From: DAINBT01 sp036732785
GTDB taxonomy: Bacteria; Planctomycetota; Phycisphaerae; Sedimentisphaerales; SM23-30
Assembly (NCBI GenBank): GCA_964537505.1
Contig: CAZICK010000036.1
Location: 1 to 37,008, forward strand
DNA length: 37,008 nt
Direction: 5' to 3'
The first letter of the stretch is position 1. Each line of letters begins with the position of its first letter. Positions 16,553 to 23,833 of this stretch are shown piece by piece. A program made the position numbers and the translations under genes. The notes under the pieces were generated by a model. It did no database searches. It saw only the letters and a list, made by a program, of their open reading frames with translations, and was not told the DNA's origin.

Positions 16553-18355
16553 ATGATTACTATCATTAGTCACGGATGGAGCTGCCGACGCCGTCTTGGC
16601 GGTAATTGTCGTCTCGTTATTGTACTGTCGGTATTGACCGCGGTGGTCCTATGTGGCTGTACGAGATATCCAGACTATATCCGTCAGCCGGCGGTCGTCA
16701 ACACAAAGCAACTCCCCAGTGAATCTCCCGGTCTGTACAGCCCCGACAGCCAGCCAATGATCGCTCCTGAAAATTACTACCAATCCGGCCTTAATAGCAA
16801 CGACCAGTACAATCAGCGTAACTTGAACGCCCAGCTTGACGCTCGCAGCCAGCCATGGCAGGTCAACGCCGCACAGCGCGCCCAACAACCCCCACAGACC
16901 ATCAGCAGCAATGACTACATATACTATCCCACACATCCAAAAGCCAACAAGGCCGGTTTTATTCGGGTAATACGGGACAACTACAACCCGCAAATGGAAT
17001 CGCAAAACCAACAATGGGATCCCCAAAATCAGCCGGACCGCAACCAAACGTACAATACGCAGGAGACAACCGGATATAACCTGCAATATCAAGGCTACAA
17101 CAACCAACCTTCCCTCAGCGGTGCTAATCAGCAGTTCGTAGAATCATCCACGCCATCGTTGCAGCAGAATCCCCAATGGCAAAGCAGGCCGACAGGAACA
17201 GCACTGCCGAATATCCAAATCGCTACCAGCCAAAAGACTGACAGATCGTACAACCCCGGGCAACTTGCCGCCGAAAGGCCGCCCACTGTCAGCAACGTTA
17301 CCGTTACCGGAATCGGTGAACCTGCCACATCAGATTTGGCCCCGGTCGCTCTCGACGCCCAACCGGTTCCCTTCGATGATAGCAATATCAATACTGCCGC
17401 CGGAATATCGCAGACCGAGAATCTATACAACAAAAACGTCGAGTTCCCCTCTGTAGCCGACATAGAAAGAATGAAAACCTATAAAGAACAAATCTCAAAG
17501 ACCGGGGAAACTCCCATAAAAGAAAAGATGCCGACAAGTATCACATTCAGCAACGACCTTCCCGCCCAGAACCCGCTCAGCCAGCCGAACATTGAACCAG
17601 TTGGACCCACTCGACAGGCGGTCTCACAAACTACGGCGGATTTCACCGGCACTGTCGATAAAATCGGGGACAGTATAATCCATCTGGAACGCTATGTCGC
17701 CTCACATCCGGACGATGCCAAAGCACAATTGACACTCAGGCTCTTGTACTCGGTTTACGGAAACGATGATAAGGCCCTCCAGTATTTACCTTCTACACCA
17801 ACAGAAAATCAGTCTCAAAGCCTGGCCTTGGCCCAGGCACTGCTGTTGACAACCCAGAAGACCGAACTCGCTACCGACCACAACGAGGCACAGGCGGCCA
17901 ATCAGGCACTAAAGGCCCTGGAGTCCTTAACAAAAAAACTCTCCGATCAGGCGGACCCCGTCATCTCCTGTGTAAAGATATGCAATGAAAACGTAACCGG
18001 GTTCGGTAAGTACGAGGTCTTAACTAACGAGGAACTGCAAACAGGGCTGCCACGCACGATCAAGGTGTACTGCGAATTGGAAAACATCAAAGCCAAACTC
18101 AACGAGGAAGGCAAATACTACACCGATCTTTACGCCGAGTTTACACTATACGACTCTCAATTGCGACCTAAAGCCGAACTCAAGTCCGATGTGCCCGACA
18201 CCCCGATATACAACCAACGACGCGACTTCTGCCTCTGGGGACCGCTCACTCTGCCAAACCTGCCGCCAGACAAATACAAAATCACTGTAAGGGTAGAGGA
18301 CAAACTCGCCGGAAGGGTCGCCGAAACAAAATCCTACGAGTTCGAAGTCAAATAA
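16553..18355 (+). CDS. Large Gln/Asn-rich lipoprotein of unknown function
   Basis: A 600-residue protein with an N-terminal signal and lipobox LCGC (Cys36), so it is probably a membrane-anchored lipoprotein. Residues 60-330 are low-complexity and rich in Gln, Asn, Pro, Tyr and Ser (NQPDRNQTYNTQ-type sequence), likely disordered. The C-terminal ~230 residues are ordered: a helical part with TPR-like character (about 370-460), then a beta-domain (about 470-600) with ISCVKICNENVTGFG and CLWGPLTLPNLPPDKY. The start is supported by GGAGG with 10 bases spacing. It converges on the next gene. I do not recognise a named domain. Confidence 0.6.
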   Translation: MITIISHGWSCRRRLGGNCRLVIVLSVLTAVVLCGCTRYPDYIRQPAVVNTKQLPSESPGLYSPDSQPMIAPENYYQSGLNSNDQYNQRNLNAQLDARSQPWQVNAAQRAQQPPQTISSNDYIYYPTHPKANKAGFIRVIRDNYNPQMESQNQQWDPQNQPDRNQTYNTQETTGYNLQYQGYNNQPSLSGANQQFVESSTPSLQQNPQWQSRPTGTALPNIQIATSQKTDRSYNPGQLAAERPPTVSNVTVTGIGEPATSDLAPVALDAQPVPFDDSNINTAAGISQTENLYNKNVEFPSVADIERMKTYKEQISKTGETPIKEKMPTSITFSNDLPAQNPLSQPNIEPVGPTRQAVSQTTADFTGTVDKIGDSIIHLERYVASHPDDAKAQLTLRLLYSVYGNDDKALQYLPSTPTENQSQSLALAQALLLTTQKTELATDHNEAQAANQALKALESLTKKLSDQADPVISCVKICNENVTGFGKYEVLTNEELQTGLPRTIKVYCELENIKAKLNEEGKYYTDLYAEFTLYDSQLRPKAELKSDVPDTPIYNQRRDFCLWGPLTLPNLPPDKYKITVRVEDKLAGRVAETKSYEFEVK

Positions 18356-18373
18356 TATGCCAAATGGCTGAAT

Positions 18374-19159
18374 CTATTGAATCAGGTTCTCAAGTCCTGT
18401 CAGATCAATCGCATCCAAAACGGTTTTTAGGGCGTCCATCGACATATTGACACCCTGCGCAAACACCACAAATCGCCGGGCCACCAGTACCTCAATAGAG
18501 ACAACCTGTTTCTCCCAGTCCGATCTCTCCTGCGCCTGATAACTCCGATAAGTTGTTGTCTGAAAGCGACAGGTATCGCCTTCGAGAAAAATTTCCGCGT
18601 CTGCCCAGCTTGGCAGCTTAATTCGATTTTCCCCCTTGGGACCCGCCAAATCGCTAATCGTTACTTTAACGCCTGCGTCGTTCCGCTCGGTCATCTCATA
18701 ATATCTCGTCACAACAAGATCCAAATCAATTACATTTCTGTAGTCCTTGCCGTCGTGGGCCACCTGTTTCATCCCGGCCACCTCTTCCGGAAACAAACCA
18801 ATAATATCTTCTACGTCTATGCTCTTAATCCGGGATTTCCTGCGGGGGTTTTCACGACCGTTAGTGGACTGCTCGGCCGCGTCCCGAATCGGCTGCTTCG
18901 CGGCAATCGAATCCGACTTGGCCTCTGCGGGCTTCGACAAGGCCGAATTTCCATTAGGCAGATCTTTCGACAGGATATTGTCGATCTCTTGCAAACCCTT
19001 CCTGGCAATCCCGCCGTTCTTAGCGTCCTTACGGACCGCAGATGTTGATGGACTGGTCGATTTATCAGATGAGTTGTTTGGCTTCAGAACAAAATCTTTA
19101 GCCAGAAAACTCGCATAACCAATAAGCACTATCAGTAATAAACCTTGCAACCACTTCAT
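18374..19159 (-). CDS. Small anchored protein of unknown function
   Basis: A 261-residue protein with one N-terminal hydrophobic segment (about 4-20) that could be a signal peptide or anchor. A Ser/Lys-rich linker (25-115) follows, then a C-terminal domain of about 140 residues starting near VEDIIGLFPEEVAGM. That domain contains RYYEMTERNDAGVKVTISD and VEVLVARRFVVFAQG-like strands, reminiscent of extracytoplasmic domains of unknown function. The end is convergent with the Gln/Asn-rich lipoprotein gene (18 bases apart). Its 5' side abuts the repeat-dense region; the dispersed repeat copy at 19165 begins only 5 bases upstream of the start codon. Confidence 0.6.
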   Translation of the reverse strand: MKWLQGLLLIVLIGYASFLAKDFVLKPNNSSDKSTSPSTSAVRKDAKNGGIARKGLQEIDNILSKDLPNGNSALSKPAEAKSDSIAAKQPIRDAAEQSTNGRENPRRKSRIKSIDVEDIIGLFPEEVAGMKQVAHDGKDYRNVIDLDLVVTRYYEMTERNDAGVKVTISDLAGPKGENRIKLPSWADAEIFLEGDTCRFQTTTYRSYQAQERSDWEKQVVSIEVLVARRFVVFAQGVNMSMDALKTVLDAIDLTGLENLIQ

Positions 19160-19164
19160 TCAAC

Positions 19165-19214
19165 AGGCCCTGTTCTAACTTTGCGCATAAGCAACTCACG
19201 AGAAAATGTGCGAC
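19165..19214 (+). repeat. Dispersed 50-base two-hairpin repeat, copy 2
   Basis: Matches 4759-4808 at 43 of 50 bases, same orientation. Here it begins 5 bases upstream of the start codon of the 18374-19159 gene and would form that gene's leader. Its AACAGGCCCTGTT (19162-19174) is itself palindromic. Confidence 0.6.
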
Positions 19215-19551
19215 ACGCAAAAGCCGCCTAAGCGAAATCGCACAGGAACCTCTCGCTCCTTTGGCCCCAACAGCCGATAACATTCCCTCCGGCTACAGCA
19301 AACTGGACGCTTAGTTCATTATACAGTATTTGCCATGCCAATGCAAGCTTTTTCTGTCACCACTTATAACCGGGGTGCATGTCACGTTTGTAGGTAGGTT
19401 TCTCATGCAGCCAGTGGTTTTCCGGCCCACAACTGGACCCATTGGCAGTCTTGTATGGTGGGCTCTTAGCTCACGCGGTCTTTTACATGTCACCCCTGCG
19501 AAGGCAGGACACGAAGCGAAGCCCATTCCCGCGATAGCGAATCCATCTTCC

Positions 19552-19635
19552 GCCCTGAAAGGGCAAAATAAACCAGCCCAGGGCAACACCCTGGGTACAA
19601 TGTCCCCCAATATTTTCTCCAAGCCCTGTAAGGGC
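19552..19635. repeat. Three-hairpin intergenic element
   Basis: Three perfect stems in a row: GCCCT/AGGGC (19552-19564), CCCAGGG/CCCTGGG (19577-19595) and GCCCT/AGGGC again (19623-19635). The outer two are the same sequence. From memory, elements with this CAGGGC...CCCTGGG...AGGGC pattern recur between genes of planctomycetes and Bacteroidota; that recollection was not checked. Confidence 0.6.
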
Positions 19636-19654
19636 GACATAAAATTTCGGGTGG

Positions 19655-19682
19655 CATGCTCAAGCTTCTTTGCTTGAGCATG
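19655..19682. repeat. 11-base perfect stem-loop
   Basis: CATGCTCAAGC (19655-19665) pairs exactly with GCTTGAGCATG (19672-19682) around a 6-base loop TTCTTT. No gene ends just before it and no long T-run follows, so a simple terminator role is unlikely. Confidence 0.6.
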
Positions 19683-19769
19683 TTTCGGAAAAAACTTCTG
19701 TAGCGTGGCCCCTTAACCCACACCCATCTTCCACCCTGTCCCCCCTTGTCATTCCCGCGAACAATTGTC

Positions 19770-19837
19770 ATTCCTGCGCAGGCAGGAATCCATCTTCCAC
19801 CCTGTCCCACCTCTGTCATTCCTGCGAAGGCAGGGGT
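19770..19837. repeat. Two copies of an ATTCCTGC palindromic repeat
   Basis: The first copy is a perfect 8+4+8 palindrome, ATTCCTGC-GCAG-GCAGGAAT (19770-19789). The second (19818-19837) keeps CCTGC-GAAG-GCAGG but its outer arm has changed. Both are preceded by TGTC and followed by ATC or TC and TATCTTCC/CCATCTTCC, so they are copies of one longer unit. A third, more diverged copy is near 19496-19509. The pattern resembles the dRS3 repeats known from Neisseria. Confidence 0.6.
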
Positions 19838-19872
19838 CTATCTTCCGACCGCAAAGCGGTCGAATATTAATA

Positions 19873-19908
19873 CCCCCAGCCCACATCGCCTGATCGGCCG
19901 GCTGGGGG
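19873..19908. repeat. GC-rich inverted repeat upstream of the SIR2-gene promoter
   Basis: CCCCCAGCC (19873-19881) pairs perfectly with GGCTGGGGG (19900-19908) around an 18-base loop. It ends 8 bases before the -35 hexamer of the putative SIR2-gene promoter, so it could insulate the gene or act as an operator. No T-run follows on either strand. Confidence 0.45.
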
Positions 19909-19915
19909 AAAACGC

Positions 19916-19944
19916 TTGCATAGGGCCGGCCGGTAGAGTAAAAT
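19916..19944 (+). promoter_or_regulatory. Promoter of the SIR2-like gene
   Basis: TTGCAT (19916-19921), a 17-base spacer, TAAAAT (19939-19944). The expected RNA start near 19951 leaves about 50 bases before the ATG at 20002. The same arrangement and flanking bases recur at 21681-21709. Confidence 0.55.
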
Positions 19945-20001
19945 GGCCGTAAGTTGCCTGGTAGTGGTGTCGGGCAGTTTTATATAGGAAGCTTGGTTAA
20001 T

Positions 20002-21060
20002 ATGGAAAAGGTTGGTATCACAGAAAAGACAGTGTTGGTTCTGGGGGCAGGGGCAAGTATGCCTTTTGGGTTTCCGTCAGGTAGGAAGCTAAAAAAGTAT
20101 ATCTGTGAAGGGCCTGAGGTTTTTGGCTATAACTCGCTTCTGACGACGATAAGGTGGGAAAAGGTTGGTGATCCGTTCAATCCCATAGGAGATGTCGATA
20201 TAGCGACGAGCCAACTCCAAATTCGCAGAAATAGAGAGGAAGATGCGAATAAATTCCGAGAGCGATGGAGAAGCTTCAATCGGGCCTTGGCGAGGTCAGG
20301 ACAACCCTCAGTGGATGCCTTCCTCGAAGGGCAACCAGACTTTGTTGATATCGGCAAGCTGGCAATTGCTGGTGTATTGTTAGAGTGCGAAGAGACAAAG
20401 CGTATGTTCGAGGATATGATAAAGGAAGAAAAGAATAACTGGTATGAATCATTGTTCGAAAAGCTCAACGAAGGGGGAACACTTGAGAGGTTTGGCCAGA
20501 ATAAACTAGGAATCGTTACGTTCAATTACGACCGGTCGTTGGAGCACTATTTGTTTACGGCTCTGCAGAACTCTTACGGAAAAACAGACGAAGAATGCGC
20601 GGAAGCAGTGGGGAAGATACCAATAATACATGTATATGGGAGTCTGGGGGCGTTGCCCTGGCAAGACAAGGATAACAATACGCCTTACGGTCTTCGAGAA
20701 AACCAGCCAATAAGGCCGGAAGACATTGTAAAAGCTAGCAAAACGATCACGATTATACGCGACGACAACTATCTAAAAGAGTTCGAGAGAGCCTGGGAAC
20801 TTATGAATGACGCACGTAGTGTCTATTTTCTAGGTTTTGGGTACGACAGGACAAATGTGGACAGGCTGAAGTTGCCGTCTCTAGACTATAAGACGGACAA
20901 ATTTGGGGGAACTTGCATGGGTTTATCACTCGAAACAAGACATAGAATGAAAGTGTTGCAGAGTAACACACCACAGGGCCCATATCCACTTATTTGCCAA
21001 CCATCGTGGAAGGACGTAGATGTTTACGATTTCTTGCACGATCACATAATTCTAGGTTGA
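20002..21060 (+). CDS. SIR2-like domain protein, putative NAD+-consuming defence effector
   Basis: A 352-residue soluble protein of the bacterial SIR2-like family (SIR2_2 type), not a classical protein deacetylase: the zinc-finger cysteines of sirtuins are absent. It has the Rossmann NAD-binding start VLVLGAGAS (11-19), the PSVDAFLEGQPDF segment (102-114) typical of these proteins, TFNYD (173-177) in the position of the sirtuin catalytic Asn/Asp motif, His210 in IIHVYGSLG, and FLGFGYD (276-282). SIR2-like effectors in Thoeris, DSR and short-Ago systems deplete NAD+ during phage infection; that role here is inference. No sensor or partner gene lies on the same strand. The ATG at 20002 follows AGGAAG (11 bases) and a promoter; the TTG at 19954 is less likely. 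Confidence 0.8.
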   Translation: MEKVGITEKTVLVLGAGASMPFGFPSGRKLKKYICEGPEVFGYNSLLTTIRWEKVGDPFNPIGDVDIATSQLQIRRNREEDANKFRERWRSFNRALARSGQPSVDAFLEGQPDFVDIGKLAIAGVLLECEETKRMFEDMIKEEKNNWYESLFEKLNEGGTLERFGQNKLGIVTFNYDRSLEHYLFTALQNSYGKTDEECAEAVGKIPIIHVYGSLGALPWQDKDNNTPYGLRENQPIRPEDIVKASKTITIIRDDNYLKEFERAWELMNDARSVYFLGFGYDRTNVDRLKLPSLDYKTDKFGGTCMGLSLETRHRMKVLQSNTPQGPYPLICQPSWKDVDVYDFLHDHIILG

Positions 21061-21110
21061 CAGCCGTATAAATTCGTTTTTTTACCATCTGCGGGGGAGG
21101 GGGTGGTTGA

Positions 21111-21524
21111 TTAGTTAGAGGGCGAGTACAGTAGTATGGTTACCAGGGCACAGGCTGCCGAGATAATAGCCGCAGCAACTGCTCCATACATAGTGATCAC
21201 CATTCTGTCGGCACGTTTGTCGGCCCGGTCGGCGAGTTTGTCGGCCTTTTCTGCGAGTTCAGCAGCGCGGTCAAGACGCTGGTCGTTTCGGGTATCTCTG
21301 ATCCAATCGCGTATCTTGTCGATATTTCTCCAAATCTCCGCGCGATCAGGTTGATGACTTAACCCTATGCAACCGATACCCATATATTTTATAAGGTTTT
21401 TGAGTCCCGATAGTATTTCGTCAAAGTTTTTGCTCGCATCGTTCGCATCATTCGCAATCTCATCGACCCTCTTTTCCACGGTTTGCCACATTATTTTCTG
21501 TTTATTGTCGGTTGGTTCAGTCAT
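21111..21524 (-). CDS. Small coiled-coil protein with C-terminal membrane anchor
   Basis: A 137-residue protein: a helical N-terminus, then a charged repeat (about 92-112) rich in ADKLADRADKRADR-type units that predicts a coiled coil, then one C-terminal hydrophobic segment (about 114-134) with a very short tail. It is probably tail-anchored with the bulk in the cytoplasm. The ATG at 21522-21524 is chosen over the longer ORF start at 21719 because a TTGCTC-17-TATTAT promoter places the RNA start at or next to this ATG (leaderless). The gene converges on the SIR2-like gene, 50 bases apart. No known domain. A phage-tail or holin-accessory origin, or a membrane partner of the SIR2 protein, are possibilities without direct support. 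Confidence 0.55.
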   Translation of the reverse strand: MTEPTDNKQKIMWQTVEKRVDEIANDANDASKNFDEILSGLKNLIKYMGIGCIGLSHQPDRAEIWRNIDKIRDWIRDTRNDQRLDRAAELAEKADKLADRADKRADRMVITMYGAVAAAIISAACALVTILLYSPSN

Positions 21525-21531
21525 AGGTTCT

Positions 21532-21560
21532 ATAATACCACAAACGGATCGGCCGAGCAA
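21532..21560 (-). promoter_or_regulatory. Leaderless-type promoter for the coiled-coil membrane protein
   Basis: On the minus strand TTGCTC (21555-21560), 17 bases, TATTAT (21532-21537). Only 7 bases separate the -10 from the ATG at 21524, so the transcript would begin at or near the start codon. No Shine-Dalgarno is visible, which fits. Confidence 0.5.
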
Positions 21561-21680
21561 GGGGGTTTTTATCGGCCGACGGAGCTTTACTCCGTTAGGC
21601 ATCTGTGTGTCGATATGGTGCCCGTGACGGCCGAATAAGACAAAATTTACAGCAATCCGGCAAATCCATCTAGATAGATG

Positions 21681-21709
21681 TTGCATAATCCTTGCCGATA
21701 GAGTAAAAC
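21681..21709 (+). promoter_or_regulatory. Promoter-like element resembling the SIR2-gene promoter
   Basis: TTGCAT (21681-21686), 17 bases, TAAAAC (21704-21709). Aligned with 19916-19944, both share TTGCATA and CCGRTAGAGTAAAA. It lies about 110 bases upstream of the membrane-protein gene at 21822. Confidence 0.45.
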
Positions 21710-21821
21710 GATCAGGCAATGGAAAACTTGTTGAGCAGTTGCTTTATCCTATAGGTTGTGGAATTGTTTTTGGTGAGAGTCAGTTTTGTAGGGCCGGCTC
21801 TTAACCTGCGTGGTTTTGTTT

Positions 21822-22970
21822 ATGCATACTAAAGAATCCAGATTAACAATACTAATCGCAGGCATATTTGCCTTGTTTCTGTTCCCGTCAGTAGCACAAG
21901 CAAATGTGATAAGCATTTTTCACCAAAATATAATCCTCCACCTATTTATTGGAAACGCTTTTCTTGGTCTGATCGAAGGCATATTGATTGCCAGAATTTT
22001 TAAAATTTCCATGATGCGTGCGGTTTTACTCATGATTGCCGGCAACTATTTTTCTTCTTGGATCGGTGCTGGTAGTTTACTTCTTTTCGGCTCACAATTA
22101 CATTATCCTCTTTTACATCTTGTTACTATCGATAATCTCCATTATTTCTTATTATGCCTCATAATCTTCGCCTATCTGGCCACTGTTATTCTCGAATGGC
22201 CTTTTTGTCTGTTTATTATGTGGGCAAAACCCAAACGTGTGAAAAAATCCCTTTATGCCTCCATTATCGCTCAGACACTTTCTTATTTATTAATACTAAT
22301 CTTCAATCCGCCATTTGGGCATTTTTATGGTAATCCAGTTGGCCATCGTAAAATTGATATTGTTCCGGTAAAGACTTTTGCGGATGTACCCAATGCCACA
22401 ATCTACTTTATTTCTATATCTGATGGCAACCTCTATACTGTCAAACCGGACGGCTCATCCTTGGAAAAAGTTTGCACTCTCCCTGTAAAACAAATGAATA
22501 TGAAACTTTTAGCTAAACCGGCGGACAAACCAAATCTGTGGAAGTTATATATGGAAAAACAGCCGGATCATTACTGGGAAAAACCAACAGACGAACTTAT
22601 TTACACAGGCATTGAAGTCTCAGGTTATACCCAGATAGAACTGGACAGAGACCCAAAAAATCGAGACAGAACTAGAAAGCGGGCCATAGATCTTCGAACC
22701 AAAGACCCAAATAGTCTTCAAATCTATACTGCTATGCTTGGCGACACTTGGCTTGGTGTGGAAAACCCCCTAGAACTTTATTCTCCCGAAATCATTCATC
22801 TGCAATTTGATAGACACATTCTATATTGGACCACATGTAATGCCACTGTCTTGCCTGGAGACCAGGTAGTATATCAACTGGGAAGCCAAATAGTCTTACT
22901 GGATCCGAAAGAAAGTAAACTTGGCCTTATAACCCTTGGTTTAGGCCCCGTCGTATTTCTCGCCAAATAA
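21822..22970 (+). CDS. Polytopic membrane protein with soluble C-terminal domain, unknown function
   Basis: A 382-residue protein. The N-terminus is a signal-like hydrophobic stretch ending SVAQA (about 25), followed by four or more membrane segments (about 35-55, 60-90, 105-130 and 145-165). The C-terminal ~200 residues are soluble; ATIYFISISDGNLYTVKPDGSSLEKV resembles one blade of a PD40/TolB-type propeller, and the rest is beta-rich. The ATG at 21822 is preferred over the GTG at 21810, which lies in a degenerate repeat. No ribosome binding site is visible. It is AT-richer than its housekeeping neighbours. I do not recognise the family. Confidence 0.55.
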   Translation: MHTKESRLTILIAGIFALFLFPSVAQANVISIFHQNIILHLFIGNAFLGLIEGILIARIFKISMMRAVLLMIAGNYFSSWIGAGSLLLFGSQLHYPLLHLVTIDNLHYFLLCLIIFAYLATVILEWPFCLFIMWAKPKRVKKSLYASIIAQTLSYLLILIFNPPFGHFYGNPVGHRKIDIVPVKTFADVPNATIYFISISDGNLYTVKPDGSSLEKVCTLPVKQMNMKLLAKPADKPNLWKLYMEKQPDHYWEKPTDELIYTGIEVSGYTQIELDRDPKNRDRTRKRAIDLRTKDPNSLQIYTAMLGDTWLGVENPLELYSPEIIHLQFDRHILYWTTCNATVLPGDQVVYQLGSQIVLLDPKESKLGLITLGLGPVVFLAK

Positions 22971-23110
22971 TCAGCAAGCGTAGCCCCGACAAAGTAGCCC
23001 GGCCCATACACCCCATTTATTCAAACCTAATCTCAAATCTGCGTCAATCCGCGTAATCTGCGGATCCTGTTCTTCCCCTTCCGCCCTTTTCTTTTTTCTT
23101 CCTCCCCCTA

Positions 23111-23152
23111 TTGCCTATTGCCTATTGCCTGTTGCCTGTTGCCTGTTGCCTT
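23111..23152 (+). repeat. Heptanucleotide tandem repeat (TTGCCTR)6
   Basis: Six consecutive 7-base units: TTGCCTA twice, TTGCCTG three times, TTGCCTT once. The A/G/T change at the last base is blocked rather than scattered, as expected from stepwise slippage. Confidence 0.9.
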
Positions 23153-23569
23153 CCTCCTACCTCCTGTCCCTATTTTAAAATCTGATCCGTCCGATCCGTC
23201 CGATCCGTGTTCTATTCCCCCTCCGACTCAACTCACCCACCTTTCGCACCCTTCACACCTTTCCCACTCTTCTAATCTCCTCCCCCCTAAGTGGTCCGCC
23301 CTCTTCCCTTCTGATTTCTGCCCTCCTCACCTTCTCACCTTCTCAACTTCTCATCTTCTCGACTTCTCGCTTAATCTTCCCCATCCCCCCTACTCTACCT
23401 ATCCTCCCTACACTCCCCATCTACCCATTTACTCATCTACTCATCCACTATTTATCTTGTCAAATTCTTTTCTTCTCCGTGTCTCAGTGTTTCAGTGGCT
23501 AATCTTCCCCATCCTCCCTATCCCCCCTATCCCTCCATTCACTTTTCATCAAAACTCATCAAAACATAG

Positions 23570-23624
23570 TACAAACATGGTACAAAGTATGTACAAACAT
23601 ATCGCAAACAGGGTACAAACCACA
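23570..23624 (+). repeat. 11-base tandem repeat of TACAAA units
   Basis: TACAAA starts at 23570, 23581, 23592 and 23614, with CGCAAA at 23603, giving exactly 11-base spacing. This is close to one helical turn, so all five units face the same side of the DNA. Confidence 0.75.
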
Positions 23625-23694
23625 TCACTTTTCATCGGAATTCGTCGGAATTTCACACTTTTTTCTTACCCATCTTGCCTAATCGTTATAATCG

Positions 23695-23790
23695 TTACGC
23701 AAAAATAAGCACTTACATCAATTCCAACAACGTAAAATAAGCACTTACATCAATTTCATGCTACGAAAAATAAAGACTTACATCAATTTC
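23695..23790 (+). repeat. Three tandem 32-33 base repeats
   Basis: The core AAATAAGCACTTACATCAAT begins at 23703 and 23735, and a diverged unit (AAATAAAGACTTACATCAAT) at 23768. Units touch each other, with no unique spacers between them. A fragment of the same sequence, CAACGTAAAATAAGC, also occurs at about 4905-4919, just upstream of hisI. Confidence 0.75.
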
Positions 23791-23833
23791 CCCAACCGCC
23801 CGCGAGTATTTCCAAACCGTCGATAAAGTCAAA

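Larger units (their letters stand above)
19160..20001. other. Palindrome-dense intergenic region upstream of the SIR2-like gene
   Basis: 842 bases without a convincing gene, packed with inverted repeats. In order they are: the dispersed two-hairpin repeat (19165-19214), a GGGCTCTTAGCTC inverted repeat near 19460-19472, a CCTGCGAAGGCAGG palindrome near 19496-19509, a three-hairpin element (19552-19635), an 11-base perfect stem (19655-19682), two ATTCCTGC-type palindromes (19770-19789 and 19818-19837), and a 9-base stem CCCCCAGCC/GGCTGGGGG (19873-19908). The SIR2-gene promoter is at the right edge. The cluster resembles REP-type repeats, which accumulate at permissive or recombining sites. Confidence 0.65.
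21525..21821. other. Divergent intergenic region with promoters and repeats
   Basis: 297 bases. It carries a leaderless-type promoter for the minus-strand coiled-coil gene (21532-21560), two direct copies of ATCGGCCGA (21548-21556 and 21571-21579), the hairpin ACGGAG/CTCCGT (21579-21595), a plus-strand promoter-like element (21681-21709), and a degenerate palindromic repeat GGGCCGGCTCTTAACCTGCG (21791-21810). Confidence 0.5.
22971..23833. other. Pyrimidine-rich mosaic of short tandem duplications
   Basis: 863 bases with no credible gene. On the plus strand G is nearly absent over long stretches, with 1-2 G per 60 bases at 23221-23280 and 23341-23460. Nested within are tandem repeats of different period: 7 bases (TTGCCTR, six units, 23111-23152), 9 bases (GATCCGTCC, three units, 23184-23210), 8 bases (CTTCTCRN, five units, 23331-23370), 10 bases (TCATCAAAAC twice, 23546-23565; TCATCGGAAT/TCGTCGGAAT, 23632-23651), 11 bases (TACAAA-N5, five units, 23570-23624), 9 bases (TAATCGTTA twice, 23680-23697) and 32-33 bases (three units, 23695-23790). 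A small hairpin ATCCGC/GCGGAT is at 23047-23065. Confidence 0.75.

Noticed and set aside
23118..23708. 196-residue plus-strand ORF rich in Pro, Ser, Leu and His
   Set aside because: It is an open frame only because pyrimidine-rich repeats lack stop codons on that strand. There is no ribosome binding site, and the composition is that of the repeats.
23695..23790. CRISPR-like repeats
   Set aside because: The 32-33 base units touch each other with no unique spacers, and no cas gene is present.
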